Shown: positions 8,051 to 17,097, counted from the stretch's first letter. The stretch: DNA of 64,000 bases from Oxalobacteraceae bacterium (GCA_947448025.1 CANFLV010000006.1:1-64000); one strand, 5' to 3'. Made by a program: numbers and translations. Notes: generated from the sequence alone by a model not told the origin.

Positions 8051-8084
8051 ATAATACGCTAGGCAAATGACGGGTAAGTGACAC
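8051..8084 (-). promoter_or_regulatory. Candidate PhoB box and -10 for the OprB porin
   Basis: Read on the minus strand, GTGTCAC (8084-8078) and CCGTCAT (8073-8067) are 11 bp apart, each matching the PhoB half-site at six of seven positions. TATTAT (8056-8051) begins about 10 bp further on, a near-consensus -10. This is the best-looking Pho promoter in the window. The rest of the gap between the divergent oprB and zntB genes (8018-8358) shows nothing else I recognise. Confidence 0.65.
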
Positions 8085-8358
8085 GACATCGCCTGCCCGA
8101 TTAACGCTTCGGTGAAGGTGTATTCAGTGATTGCCATGATAAGCGCAGCAGGCTTTCGCATTTTCAAACATCGATGGTGAATGGACGCGTTGTAGTAAGT
8201 GGAGCAAATGAATCTGATGTCTCTGGCTGTGCAATCGATGGCATCATTCTCTTGCTCGCTACGAAAGGACAATGTGCATTTTCATGTCAGGGATTGTGGG
8301 CACTGGTAATAATTTCGTTTACACTTTCGCGAACTGATGGGTGCATGAGGAAAGCAAG

Positions 8359-9378
8359 ATGGCGTTGGAAAACTTCACATATGGCTCGGACCCATCTGGT
8401 TTGGTTTGGGGCTATTTATTCGGCCGCGATGCTAGCCCGCTGCCACTTGATACGGCTGGCGTGCTTGATTGGTTAAAGCACGCGGAATTGCATGGCCCAC
8501 AAGAATTCGTCTGGCTGCATTTCAACCTGTCGAATGCTTCCTGCGAAAAATGGCTGCACAATAACCTGATGCTGTCGGAAGAGTTTTATCAAACCTTGCA
8601 TGAGGATTCTCGCTCGACCAGAATCGAACTGGCTGAAAATACGCTCATTGGCGTAGTCAATGATGTACTGCATGATTTTTCTTTTCAATCCGCAGAAATT
8701 TCGACGCTATGGGTTCACGTGACGCATAAACTCGTCGTCAGTGCCCGACGTAAGCCTCTGCAGTCGATCGAGCGATTACGTCAGGCCGTCCGTAATGGCG
8801 AACCGATCCGTTCATCGGTAGAACTACTGATCCATTTATTGCGCGATCAGGCCGATGTGTTGATGAAAATTGTTCGCGATGCGGTCAACCGCGTTGATGG
8901 TGTCGAGGATGATTTGCTGGCCGAAAGAATTTCGCGTAAGCGAACTGACCTTGGCACGATGCGACGGGTACTGGTGCGCCTGCAGCGCCTTCTTGCGCCT
9001 GAACCATCGGCATTATTTCGCTTGTTGCAACGTCCGCCCGCATGGGTCACAGAAATAGACAAGCAAGAGTTAAGGCAGTCGACCGAGGAATTTTCGGTTG
9101 TATTGAGTGACCTGTCGTCGCTGCAAGAACGGATCAAATTACTTCAAGAAGAAATCGCTGCACGCGTCAATGAAGAAAACAGTCGCAGCTTATTTGTACT
9201 GACGATCGTTACGGTACTCGCATTGCCCATCAATATGATCGCAGGCTTGCTTGGCATGAATGTTGGGGGCATTCCCTTGGCGAACGATACGAATGGCTTC
9301 TGGATCGTCGTATCGATCGTCAGCAGCATTACTGTCGTGGCGGCATGGTTACTTTTCCGGATACAAAAATATCATTAA
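8359..9378 (+). CDS. zntB: CorA/ZntB-family divalent cation transporter
   Basis: 339 aa. A long soluble N-terminal domain rich in charged helices precedes two C-terminal membrane spans. The first ends in the CorA-family GMN signature (LLGMNVGGIP), whose GMNVGGIP form is typical of ZntB. CorA/ZntB proteins are homopentamers that carry Mg2+, or Zn2+ coupled to protons. ATG 8359 is chosen because GAGG lies at the right distance; the GTG at 8341 would include that site. Single-gene unit, divergent from the porin and closed by a bidirectional terminator. Metal specificity is inferred. Confidence 0.85.
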   Translation: MALENFTYGSDPSGLVWGYLFGRDASPLPLDTAGVLDWLKHAELHGPQEFVWLHFNLSNASCEKWLHNNLMLSEEFYQTLHEDSRSTRIELAENTLIGVVNDVLHDFSFQSAEISTLWVHVTHKLVVSARRKPLQSIERLRQAVRNGEPIRSSVELLIHLLRDQADVLMKIVRDAVNRVDGVEDDLLAERISRKRTDLGTMRRVLVRLQRLLAPEPSALFRLLQRPPAWVTEIDKQELRQSTEEFSVVLSDLSSLQERIKLLQEEIAARVNEENSRSLFVLTIVTVLALPINMIAGLLGMNVGGIPLANDTNGFWIVVSIVSSITVVAAWLLFRIQKYH

Positions 9379-9416
9379 AAAAAATCCGGCTCGATGTGAG
9401 GAGCCGGATTTTTTTG
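9377..9416. terminator. Bidirectional terminator between zntB and the porin gene
   Basis: AATCCGGCTC (9383-9392) pairs perfectly with GAGCCGGATT (9401-9410). An A run precedes and a T run follows, so it can stop both converging transcripts. Confidence 0.9.
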
Positions 9417-9459
9417 TCTTGCAATTTTTCGGCGGCGACTCAGACGCAGCCGAACAACA

Positions 9460-10518
9460 TCAGAATGTGTGACGTATGCCGACGTTGATTTCTTGTGTGC
9501 CACCAACTGCACCAGTCTGACCAGAAATCGGTGCGGTTGAATCATAGCTACGATAGGTCGCACCATTGTCGTTGCTGACCTTGGCGAAGGATGTGTACAG
9601 ATTGGTGCGCTTGCTCAAGGCATAGGTGTAAGCCAGACCCAGTTGCGTTGCATCCTTGTTGGCGACAGATTTGTCATCCTTGCTGATGTAGGAAAGCATG
9701 AAGCTGCTGTCGCCCATTGGCACTGTCAGGCCGACCAGGGTATCGCGGCTGTCAAGCGTGCCTGTGCCTTTGTTGCTGTTGAAGGCCACATGCGCTTTGG
9801 CGATGCCAAAGTTATAGGTGCCGCCGAGGACGATATTGGTCGATTTGTCGGTCGACGTCGCATTGTTGAGTGCATGGTAAGCCAGCTTCACCATCAGCGG
9901 CCCGTCCTGGTAGGCAAGCGTTGAACCCAGCGTGCGTGAAGCTGAGTTGTCGCCGGTAACTTCGCCCAGTGCGTAGAACAAGTCAGCGTTGAAGCCGGAG
10001 ATCGTTGGCGTGGCATACTTGAGCGCATTGTTGATACGTTTGCCGTTCGTTGGAATCAGGTTGCTGCCGGCGGCAGCAAAGCCATCGTCCATTGGATCAA
10101 TCGATTTCCATGCGAGGTAATGCGATGGGTTCTGGCGGCCGACGGTCACGGTACCGAGGCTGTTACTCTTCAAGCCTACCCATGCCTGACGGCCAAACAA
10201 CAAGCCGCCTTGATCCGACGCACCAGTGTCAGCGAGTATGCCGGCTTCGAGATTGAATAGTGCCGACATGCCGCCACCGAGGTCTTCTGTGCCGCGGAAG
10301 CCAAGGCGGCTACCGGCTTGAATGCCGCTTTGCATTTTGAATTCATCGCCGCCGGTATAGGCAGGAATCGCCGATGTTGGCACATGGGTGCTGGCCGTTG
10401 CATTGGTAACCGACGCCAGGCCGAGATCAATGACGCCATACACAGTGACGGTGCTCTGCGCTGCAGCAACGTTGGCAAATGTCGCAAGGATGGCAGCGGT
10501 CAGGAGGACTTTTTTCAT
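9460..10518 (-). CDS. General outer-membrane porin (Gram-negative porin family)
   Basis: 352 aa with signal peptide MKKVLLTAAILATFANVAAA and mature start QSTVTVYGVIDLGLA, the classic betaproteobacterial trimeric porin N-terminus. LGFRGTEDLGGGMSALFNLE and the C-terminal GIRHTF (terminal Phe) are family signatures. It forms a 16-stranded trimeric channel for small hydrophilic solutes. No PhoB box was found upstream. A 7-bp inverted repeat (TTGTGCA/TGCACAA) lies at 10558-10573 in its promoter region. Confidence 0.95.
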   Translation of the reverse strand: MKKVLLTAAILATFANVAAAQSTVTVYGVIDLGLASVTNATASTHVPTSAIPAYTGGDEFKMQSGIQAGSRLGFRGTEDLGGGMSALFNLEAGILADTGASDQGGLLFGRQAWVGLKSNSLGTVTVGRQNPSHYLAWKSIDPMDDGFAAAGSNLIPTNGKRINNALKYATPTISGFNADLFYALGEVTGDNSASRTLGSTLAYQDGPLMVKLAYHALNNATSTDKSTNIVLGGTYNFGIAKAHVAFNSNKGTGTLDSRDTLVGLTVPMGDSSFMLSYISKDDKSVANKDATQLGLAYTYALSKRTNLYTSFAKVSNDNGATYRSYDSTAPISGQTGAVGGTQEINVGIRHTF

Positions 10519-10557
10519 TGGGGTTTCCTATGAATGATTAAAAAAATGATCGTTTTA

Positions 10558-10573
10558 TTGTGCAAATGCACAA
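10558..10573. promoter_or_regulatory. Inverted repeat, possible operator upstream of the porin
   Basis: TTGTGCA and TGCACAA flank a 2-bp centre, 40-55 bp before the porin start. The dyad shape suggests a dimeric regulator site; which one is unknown. Confidence 0.3.
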
Positions 10574-10695
10574 AGTTGTGGAACTGTAGCGGCGGTTTGT
10601 GACGATCTCATTACTGTTTCATGAAATTTTCAAAAAACAAGATCGTCATCCATGGATCGATTTCCGGTTTTTTGTTCACTCGAAGAAAACACTTT

Positions 10696-10738
10696 TTTTC
10701 ATCCTGCTGTCATAACAATTGCACACGCCTGAAACAAT
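10696..10738 (+). promoter_or_regulatory. Candidate PhoB box and -10 before phnC
   Basis: TTTTCAT (10696-10702), CTGTCAT (10707-10713, a perfect half-site) and a degenerate ATTGCAC (10718-10724) are in 11-bp register. AACAAT at 10733-10738 lies 8 bp after the third half-site. phnC starts at 10784. Confidence 0.55.
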
Positions 10739-10783
10739 CACTGGCGACAATGCTGGCTCTATTCATCCAGACCGGCGGCAGCG

Positions 10784-11635
10784 ATGCATATCGAAATCAG
10801 CGGGCTTTCCAAGACATTTCGTGGTGGCTACAAGGCACTCGACAAGATTGATCTCAACATAGCCCCCGGCGAAATGGTTGCCCTGATCGGCGCATCTGGT
10901 TCTGGCAAATCCACCTTATTGCGGCATATTTCCGGGCTCCTGTCGGCCGATGGCAGCGTCAATCACATCAAGATCGGTACACAGACGGTGCAAAGCGGAG
11001 GCGTGATCGACCGTAGCGTGCGTGCCGTGCGCGCCGAGGTCGGCTTCATTTTTCAGCAATTCAATCTGGTTGGCCGATTGCCCGTCCTGACCAATGTGCT
11101 GTCAGGCGGCCTTGCGCGCATCCCTTTGTGGCGCAGCTGCTTCATGCAGTTCACTGCCAGCGAGAGGGCACTGGGTCTGGCGGCGCTGGCTCGCGTGGGC
11201 ATCGCGGAGCATGCCTACAAGCGCGCCTCGGCCTTGTCCGGCGGCCAGCAGCAGCGTGCGGCGATTGCTCGTACGATCGTTCAGCGGGCACGCATCATCC
11301 TTGCCGATGAACCGATCGCTTCGCTCGATCCGGAGTCAGCGCGGCGCGTCATGCAAACTTTGTCGGACCTCAATCGTGAAGATGGCACCACGGTCGTCGT
11401 CTCGCTGCATCAAGTCGACATGGCCTTGCGCTTCTGTGCGCGCACGATCGCCTTGTCGCGCGGGCGCATTGTGTATGACGGACCGTCCGCCGCCCTGACC
11501 GGGGCCATGCTGCGCGAATTGTATGGCGCCGAAGCCGAAGAAATCCTGCATTCCCACGTGGCCCCCATTGGCGCACCGGTATTTACACCTTCTCAGGCGT
11601 CTGGCGACATGAGCAGCTTCGCCGCGGCCGCCTGA
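10784..11635 (+). CDS. phnC: Phosphonate ABC transporter ATP-binding protein PhnC
   Basis: 283 aa. Walker [10 protein letters not shown] (residues 37-45), a Q-loop in [13 protein letters not shown] signature [13 protein letters not shown], Walker B IILADEP and the H-loop SLHQVDMA are all present. [23 protein letters not shown] is typical of PhnC rather than other importers. It powers phosphonate uptake with the binding protein and permease encoded next. First gene of a five-gene plus-strand unit, preceded by a PhoB-like site. Confidence 0.95.
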   Translation: MHIEISGLSKTFRGGYKALDKIDLNIAPGEMVALIGASGSGKSTLLRHISGLLSADGSVNHIKIGTQTVQSGGVIDRSVRAVRAEVGFIFQQFNLVGRLPVLTNVLSGGLARIPLWRSCFMQFTASERALGLAALARVGIAEHAYKRASALSGGQQQRAAIARTIVQRARIILADEPIASLDPESARRVMQTLSDLNREDGTTVVVSLHQVDMALRFCARTIALSRGRIVYDGPSAALTGAMLRELYGAEAEEILHSHVAPIGAPVFTPSQASGDMSSFAAAA

Positions 11636-11673
11636 TCCTGCATTTCACTTTCATTTCATCCAGGAGTTATTCG

Positions 11674-12654
11674 ATGTCCAGAAAACTGATTTCCCGCTGC
11701 ATGCTCGGCATGCTGATGGCTGCTGCAAGCGTGACTGCTAGTGCTGATGACGCATTAAAAACGCTCAACTTTGGCATCATTTCCACTGAGTCCTCGCAAA
11801 ATTTGCGTCAGGACTGGCAGCCTGTGATCGACGACATGAGCAGGAAGCTCGGTGTCAAGGTCACGCCATTCTTTGCGCCGGATTATGCTGGCGTGATCGA
11901 AGGCATGCGTTTCAATAAAGTGCAGATGGCATGGCTGGGCAATAAAGCGGCAATTGAAGCGGTTGACCGCGCCAGCGGCGAAGTCTTCGCGCAGACCGTC
12001 AATGCCGACGGCACGCTGGGCTACTACAGCATGATCAGTGTGCATAAAGACAGTCCGTACACGACCATCGATGAAGTGCTCAAGAATGCCAAGAGCCTGA
12101 ACTTTGGCATCGGTGACCCGAATTCGACATCGGGCTTCGTCGTGCCGAGCTACTACGTGTTCGCACAAAATAATATCAATCCCAAGACGGCCTTCAAGAC
12201 CATTCGTGGCGCCAATCACGAAACCAATATTCTTGCCGTCGCCAATAAGCAAGTCGATGCAGCTGTGCATGCGTCGGACACGCTCGAACGCATCACGGCA
12301 CGCCAGCCAGAAATTGCCAGTCAATTGCGCCAGGTCTGGAAGTCGCCTTTGATCGCTGCCGATCCGATAGTCTGGCGCAAGGATGTGCCGCAAGACTTGA
12401 AAAAGAAGGTCAAGGAATTCTTTCTTACCTATGGTCAGTCCGGCCCTGACGCCGCACGCGAAAAAGAGCAGCTCAAAAAATTGACCTTCAGCGGCTTTCG
12501 GGATTCCGGTAATGCTCAACTGAGACCGATTCGCCAGCTCGAACTGTTCAAGGACAAGGTCAAGCTCGAAGGCGACGCCAACATGGCTGCTGACGAGAAA
12601 AAAGTGAAGCTCGACGAAATAGACCGCAAGCTCGCTGAAGTCGCCAAGTCCTGA
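11674..12654 (+). CDS. phnD: Phosphonate ABC transporter periplasmic binding protein PhnD
   Basis: 326 aa with a signal peptide ([24 protein letters not shown], cleavage before DDALK). The PhnD fold is shown by [43 protein letters not shown] and [17 protein letters not shown], the segments that hold the phosphonate group. It has an AGGAG site 7-11 bp upstream of its start. It captures organophosphonates in the periplasm for PhnCE. The 2-aminoethylphosphonate preference of E. coli PhnD cannot be assumed. Confidence 0.95.
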   Translation: MSRKLISRCMLGMLMAAASVTASADDALKTLNFGIISTESSQNLRQDWQPVIDDMSRKLGVKVTPFFAPDYAGVIEGMRFNKVQMAWLGNKAAIEAVDRASGEVFAQTVNADGTLGYYSMISVHKDSPYTTIDEVLKNAKSLNFGIGDPNSTSGFVVPSYYVFAQNNINPKTAFKTIRGANHETNILAVANKQVDAAVHASDTLERITARQPEIASQLRQVWKSPLIAADPIVWRKDVPQDLKKKVKEFFLTYGQSGPDAAREKEQLKKLTFSGFRDSGNAQLRPIRQLELFKDKVKLEGDANMAADEKKVKLDEIDRKLAEVAKS

Positions 12655-12658
12655 GCCG

Positions 12659-13468
12659 ATGAGTTCGATTACGCACAAGGTGTCAGTATCGTCGGAGATG
12701 CCAGCGGCGCCGCCGCGGATTAATTCCGGCAAGCTGCTGGTCTGGGGCATTCTGCTGGCACTTCTGGCTGGGTCCTGGCGTGGCGCGGACATGCGTCCGC
12801 TGGAACTGCTGCGTGACAGCGGCAATATGGCGATCTACGCGGCCAGTTTTTTTCCACCGGATTTTCACGAGTGGCGCATCTATCTCGACGAGATGCTGGT
12901 GACGCTGCAGATCGCAGTCTGGGGCACTGCCCTGGCGGTCATCTGCGCGGTGCCGCTGGGATTGCTCAGCGCGGCCAACATCGCGCCCATGTGGATTAAT
13001 CAGCCGGTACGGCGCCTGATGGATGCGGCGCGCGCGATCAATGAAATGGTATTCGCCATGCTGTTCGTGGTCGCCGTTGGCCTTGGGCCCTTTGCCGGCG
13101 TCCTGGCGCTGTTCGTGCACACCACGGGCATCCTCGCGAAGCTGTTTTCGGAAGCGGTCGAAGCGATCGATCCGCAGCCGGTGGAAGGCATCCGCGCTAC
13201 CGGTGCGCATGTGCTCGAAGAGATCGTCTTTGGCGTGCTGCCACAGGTGATGCCTTTGTGGATCTCCTACACACTGTACCGCTTCGAATCGAATGTGCGT
13301 TCGGCGACCGTGGTGGGCATGGTCGGCGCCGGCGGTATCGGCGTGATCCTGTGGGAAGTGATCCGCGGCTTCCAGTATGCCCAAAGCTGTGCCGTGCTGC
13401 TGATGATCGTCGTCACCGTCAGCCTCATCGATCTGGTTTCTTCGCGCCTGCGGACCCTGTTTATTTAA
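12659..13468 (+). CDS. phnE: Phosphonate ABC transporter permease PhnE
   Basis: 269 aa, starting 2 bp after phnD. It has about six membrane spans and the permease EAA loop: [35 protein letters not shown], which docks on Phn[24 protein letters not shown] near the end is typical of PhnE. Only one permease gene is present, so the channel should be a PhnE homodimer. Confidence 0.95.
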   Translation: MSSITHKVSVSSEMPAAPPRINSGKLLVWGILLALLAGSWRGADMRPLELLRDSGNMAIYAASFFPPDFHEWRIYLDEMLVTLQIAVWGTALAVICAVPLGLLSAANIAPMWINQPVRRLMDAARAINEMVFAMLFVVAVGLGPFAGVLALFVHTTGILAKLFSEAVEAIDPQPVEGIRATGAHVLEEIVFGVLPQVMPLWISYTLYRFESNVRSATVVGMVGAGGIGVILWEVIRGFQYAQSCAVLLMIVVTVSLIDLVSSRLRTLFI

Positions 13469-13490
13469 ATTGCTTACCTAAGTGATCATC

Positions 13491-14072
13491 ATGCTTACAC
13501 CTAATGAATTACCGACTGCCCTGACGCTCGATGACGTTATCGACTGGCTCTGCCAGCGCGCTGACGCGATGTATGGTGGCGAAGCTGTTACCCAGCTCGA
13601 ACATGCCTTGCAATGTGCCGCCATGGCCAAGGCCGCCGGCGCCAGTGCCTCATTGATTACTGCTGCACTGTTGCATGACATTGGTCATCTCGCGCATGAA
13701 GTCACGGATGTCCACTATCCGCATGAAAAGCTGGCGGCCGATTTACTGCGCGACGTGTTCGGTACTGCAGTGCTCGATCCGATCCGCCTGCATGTCGATG
13801 CGAAGCGCTATCTGTGCGCCATCGACAGCGACTACTGGGCCAGCCTGTCGCCTGCGTCAAAGCGCAGTCTTGAATGGCAGGGCGGACCGTTCTCACCGTC
13901 GCAGGCCGAGGCCTTCATCGCCAGGAAGCATGCCGGCGATGCTGTTCTGTTACGTCAGTGGGACGATGCGGCCAAGATGGCCGGCACCATAGTGTCGTCA
14001 CTTGGGACCTATTTTTCGATCATGCGCATGGTGGCGCGGCCGACGGCCCACATCGGTGCTGAAGCAGCGTGA
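13491..14072 (+). CDS. Phosphonate-operon HD-domain protein, PhnZ/TmpB-like di-iron oxygenase
   Basis: 193 aa. It belongs to the phosphonate-associated HDIG family (TIGR03276 type). Expected mixed-valent di-iron ligands are visible: H38, H62-D63 (ALLHDIGH), H66, H78, H101 and an acidic pair in RQWDDAAK. The Y28-x-x-E31 pair matches the substrate-gating Tyr/Glu of characterised PhnZ. Such enzymes cleave the C-P bond of 1-hydroxy-phosphonates with O2. The usual partner, a 2-oxoglutarate hydroxylase of the PhnY/TmpA kind, is not in the window. ATG 13491 is preferred to GTG 13482. Its stop overlaps the next start (GTGA). Confidence 0.85.
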   Translation: MLTPNELPTALTLDDVIDWLCQRADAMYGGEAVTQLEHALQCAAMAKAAGASASLITAALLHDIGHLAHEVTDVHYPHEKLAADLLRDVFGTAVLDPIRLHVDAKRYLCAIDSDYWASLSPASKRSLEWQGGPFSPSQAEAFIARKHAGDAVLLRQWDDAAKMAGTIVSSLGTYFSIMRMVARPTAHIGAEAA

Positions 14073-14584
14073 GGCAGGCTACTGCAGGTCAGTTTGTGCT
14101 GCGCATGGCTGGCGTCGACGATGCGCTGGTAATGGCCGCCTTGCAGGCGGAAATGGATGCCGACGGGCCATGTGAAGTCAGCGACATCGATCTCACACGC
14201 ATGACCACTGTCTTGCAGGATATGCAGACGTATCACGATTTCAAGGCTTACCTGCTGCTCGAACATGGCCTGCCTGTAGCCAGCTTCAGTCTGATGCTGT
14301 TCAGCAGCCCTTCGCATCGCGGTACGCGCCAGGGCTTGCTCGACGCCGTGGTCGTGGCGCATGCGCAGCGTGGGCGTGGCTGCGGTGAAGTGATCGTCAG
14401 GCATGCCATGGATCTGGCGCGAGCAGCGGGGTGCTACAAGCTCATGCTGTCATCACACCTGAAACGTGAACCGGCGCATCGCCTGTACGAAAAGCTCGGA
14501 TTCGAGCAGCATGGCATCAGCTATGCGGTTACGTTTGAAGCGCGCGCGCCTGCGCAAACGCTATTGCGCAATAAGGACCTCTAG
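14069..14584 (+). CDS. GNAT N-acetyltransferase, PhnO-like
   Basis: 171 aa, GTG start within the stop of the HD gene. The acetyl-CoA loop is visible as AHAQRGRGCGEVIVRHAMDLA (R/Q-x-x-G-x-G/A pattern), followed by RLYEKLGFEQHGISY. In phosphonate operons this position is often held by PhnO, which acetylates aminoalkylphosphonates so they can be cleaved or detoxified. That role is inferred from place and fold. The 3' end overlaps the converging phnN gene by 24 bp. Confidence 0.75.
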   Translation: MRQATAGQFVLRMAGVDDALVMAALQAEMDADGPCEVSDIDLTRMTTVLQDMQTYHDFKAYLLLEHGLPVASFSLMLFSSPSHRGTRQGLLDAVVVAHAQRGRGCGEVIVRHAMDLARAAGCYKLMLSSHLKREPAHRLYEKLGFEQHGISYAVTFEARAPAQTLLRNKDL

Positions 14585-15829
14585 TAAGCGCTGGCCGGCA
14601 ATTTCGACCGGTCCGCTATTGTCGATCGTGATCTCGCCACCGCTCAGCGGTGCGGAGAACTGCGTCGCACGGTCCATGCGCTGCTCCAGGATCGCACCGA
14701 CCTCACGCTGGCGCCCTTCGAGTCGCTGGCGCACGATGGCGGGATCGGCTTCGATCCAGACTACCCGCGCATCAGGGTAGAGTGCGCGCATTTGCGGCAG
14801 GTATTCACGCGAACCGTTCACTACAACGTTGCGACCTGCCAGCAGTTCGGCGTCGATGCTGCGGCGCACGCCGTAATACAGTCCGTTGGCTTGCCATTGC
14901 ATAGCAAAATGGCCGCAGGATGCAGCATGCAGGAAGGCTTCTTCACTGAGCGCTTCATGGGCTTCGCTGGCATGCATGGGGCGCGTGATCGTGCGGCGTG
15001 CGAACATGACATTGCTGGCGTGCCCTAGCTTTGCACGGGTCCAGTGCAGCAGGGTGTCCTTGCCGACGCCGGAGGGGCCGACGACATAAAAAAGCCGGCC
15101 GCCTGCGGCCTGTCGGCGTTGAATGTCGGTGCCACAAAACGGAAAGCGCAGCCAGACCGTCAACGGCGCGCCGGGAATCTCTTCGCGCAGTATCGTCAAG
15201 CTGCTGAGTCGTAGCGCTTCGACTGCGGCGGCCGGCGCAAAATGCGTACGGGCGGCGCTGTGCAACAGTGGCAGTAATGGCGCGTCCGTCGCTTTGAGGG
15301 CATCGGTCAAGGTCATATGAAACCGGAATTCTTCTTCAGCATAGGGGTAGCCCCAGCGCATGAGTAAGGCATCCTGGCGTGCGCTCAAGCCGGTCATGCG
15401 GCGCTTCGCCAATTCTGCGGCGCTGGCGGGGGCGCGCAAGATATCGAAATATTCAACGCAATGCTGTGCCAGAGCATCGATCGCGGGACTCCTCTGCGCC
15501 GGACGTAATGCCAGGAATGCGCCCATTGCGTGCACCTGTAGGTCTTCAATCAATGGTGTTTGCTGTATTGCGGCAAACGCCGTCGCCATTGCCGCCAGAT
15601 GGTCTTCCGTATAGCCCTCGGCGAGCGCGAAGGGCGCCTTCAGCGTGGCATGAAAACCATAACGTCGCGCCGCCGTCGTCAGGCGGGCCAGCTGCACGGC
15701 GCTGACGCCATCGACCTGCGGCTGCAGCAGGTCGGCGCCGGTCTCGGCATCACGTCCGAGCCAGCACGCCCCGGCAGTCGCCCAGGCCGACCCCGGCGCC
15801 GGTGCAAAATATAGCGCATAACGCGTCAT
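14561..15829 (-). CDS. phnN: Fusion of DUF1045 2H-phosphoesterase and ribose 1,5-bisphosphokinase PhnN
   Basis: 422 aa from ATG 15829, which overlaps the stop of the upstream phnM (ATGA). A longer frame exists but runs back inside phnM. Residues 1-230 are DUF1045, a 2H phosphoesterase with both catalytic H-x-T motifs (H60-A-T, H171-M-T). Residues 245-422 are PhnN: Walker A GPSGVGKDT at 251-259, then RRTITRP and the lid region. PhnN makes PRPP from ribose 1,5-bisphosphate in the last step of the C-P lyase route. The preceding step, opening the 1,2-cyclic phosphate, is done by PhnP in E. coli; no phnP is visible here. The fusion suggests DUF1045 does that job (inference). Confidence 0.88.
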   Translation of the reverse strand: MTRYALYFAPAPGSAWATAGACWLGRDAETGADLLQPQVDGVSAVQLARLTTAARRYGFHATLKAPFALAEGYTEDHLAAMATAFAAIQQTPLIEDLQVHAMGAFLALRPAQRSPAIDALAQHCVEYFDILRAPASAAELAKRRMTGLSARQDALLMRWGYPYAEEEFRFHMTLTDALKATDAPLLPLLHSAARTHFAPAAAVEALRLSSLTILREEIPGAPLTVWLRFPFCGTDIQRRQAAGGRLFYVVGPSGVGKDTLLHWTRAKLGHASNVMFARRTITRPMHASEAHEALSEEAFLHAASCGHFAMQWQANGLYYGVRRSIDAELLAGRNVVVNGSREYLPQMRALYPDARVVWIEADPAIVRQRLEGRQREVGAILEQRMDRATQFSAPLSGGEITIDNSGPVEIAGQRLLEVLIAQ

Positions 15830-17034
15830 GCCGGCACGGCTTTCAGGGCCGCTACACTGCGCATCTGCAGGCGTTCCGGTTCGGCGCAATAAACGAGCTT
15901 GCCGGCAGCGAAGGTCGCGATCAGGCGCGCTGCCCCCGCGGGTAATTGTTCGACCAGAAGCAGATCGGCGCGCGCGCCGACGGCAATGCGGCCGCGATCG
16001 GTCAAACCCAGTACTGCGGCCGGATTGGCTGACACCAGCCGCCAGGCATCGGCAAGGCTGCACGCGCCTTCATGGGCCAGGATGAACGGCGCCTGCAGCA
16101 GCGACGGATAGTAGTAGTCGGAAGCGAGGATGTCGCACATGCCGCTGCGCACCGCTTCGATGGTCGCAATGCTGCCGCAATGACTGCCGCCCAACAAGAC
16201 GTTCGGTGCACCCATGACCGTGTGGTGCCCCATTGCCAGCGCGGCCAGCAGCGCTTCCTGGGTGCGCGGGAATTCGCTGATTTGAACGCCAAGATCGGCA
16301 TAGGACTCGCGATCGCTGGCGGTGTAGTCATCATGCGAGGCCATGGCGATACCCTGCGCGCGGCAGGCTGCGGCCAGCTGCGCGACGAGGGTCGGTACTT
16401 CGTCCGAGCGCGCCTGCATCGCCGCCATGCGCGCCTGAAAAGTCGGTATGTCGCAGCGGGCACGCTCGGCAAAGGACGCCAACTTTTCAGGGTGTGCCGA
16501 TTTTTTCAGCATGGAAGGCAAATGCTCATTGAAGGCGAAAAAATCGACCTTGCCGTCGGTAATCCAGTCGAGCGCATCTTGCACGCCATCGAGATGATGA
16601 TTTTCAAAACGTAAATGAATGCGGTGATCGGCGTGTGCCGTATCGCGTTGCTGCTCCAGCTGCGCCATCAATGCCAGCGCAGCCTCGCGACCACGCAAGC
16701 CGCCTTCCCAGGAAAAGGTCACGCCGTGGAAGGCGGTGGTAATCCCATTGGCGATTAGCTGGCGGTCTGTGTCGGCCAGCGCGATGGCATGGGAAAACGT
16801 GGTCGCCGGACGCGGCTGGATTTGCCGCTCGAACGCATCGCCATGAATGTCGATCATCGCAGGCAGTACCAGCAAGCCGCCGGCATCAAAGACGGAGCCC
16901 GCGCTGCGCAGGTCGAAGTCAAGTTCGGCAATCTGCCTGCCGGACAAGGCGAGATCCGTATTGCGCCAGTCGGCATCACCTTTGCCAGTATGTGCCAGGC
17001 AGCTGCCGCCCTGAATCAGGAATCGCTGTTCCAT
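15826..17034 (-). CDS. phnM: PhnM-like amidohydrolase, second copy (RPnTP diphosphatase family)
   Basis: 402 aa. An amidohydrolase barrel with the metal motif PAMIDIHGDAFERQ near residue 60, ASHDD and SEFPRTQEALLAA in the middle, GAPNVLLGGSHCGS, and an ILASDYYYPSLLQAPF aspartate near the end. These are PhnM family signatures. PhnM removes diphosphate from ribose 1-phosphonate 5-triphosphate before C-P lyase acts. It differs from the downstream phnM (21763-22896) at the metal site (DIHGD against ELHTD) and has a longer C-terminus. First gene of a two-gene minus-strand unit with phnN. Confidence 0.88.
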   Translation of the reverse strand: MEQRFLIQGGSCLAHTGKGDADWRNTDLALSGRQIAELDFDLRSAGSVFDAGGLLVLPAMIDIHGDAFERQIQPRPATTFSHAIALADTDRQLIANGITTAFHGVTFSWEGGLRGREAALALMAQLEQQRDTAHADHRIHLRFENHHLDGVQDALDWITDGKVDFFAFNEHLPSMLKKSAHPEKLASFAERARCDIPTFQARMAAMQARSDEVPTLVAQLAAACRAQGIAMASHDDYTASDRESYADLGVQISEFPRTQEALLAALAMGHHTVMGAPNVLLGGSHCGSIATIEAVRSGMCDILASDYYYPSLLQAPFILAHEGACSLADAWRLVSANPAAVLGLTDRGRIAVGARADLLLVEQLPAGAARLIATFAAGKLVYCAEPERLQMRSVAALKAVPA

Positions 17035-17063
17035 GTCTTGCCCCTGCGATTGTAAAAAGCCAT

Positions 17064-17097
17064 AGCCTATCGACTAATTATGACCAGACTTTGACAT
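17064..17097 (-). promoter_or_regulatory. Candidate PhoB box and -10 for the minus-strand phnM-phnN unit
   Basis: On the minus strand ATGTCAA (17097-17091) and TGGTCAT (17086-17080) are 11 bp apart, each matching five of seven. TAGGCT (17069-17064) starts 10 bp on. The same short gap (17035-17175) also separates phnG, so the site might serve both directions. Confidence 0.5.

Noticed and set aside
11755-13384. Long minus-strand frames opposite phnD and phnE
   Set aside because: Antisense shadows of well-supported phosphonate transporter genes.
15830-16063. 78-codon N-terminal extension of the DUF1045-PhnN frame
   Set aside because: It lies inside phnM in another frame, is rich in Arg and Cys without family resemblance, and the ATGA overlap gives a natural start.
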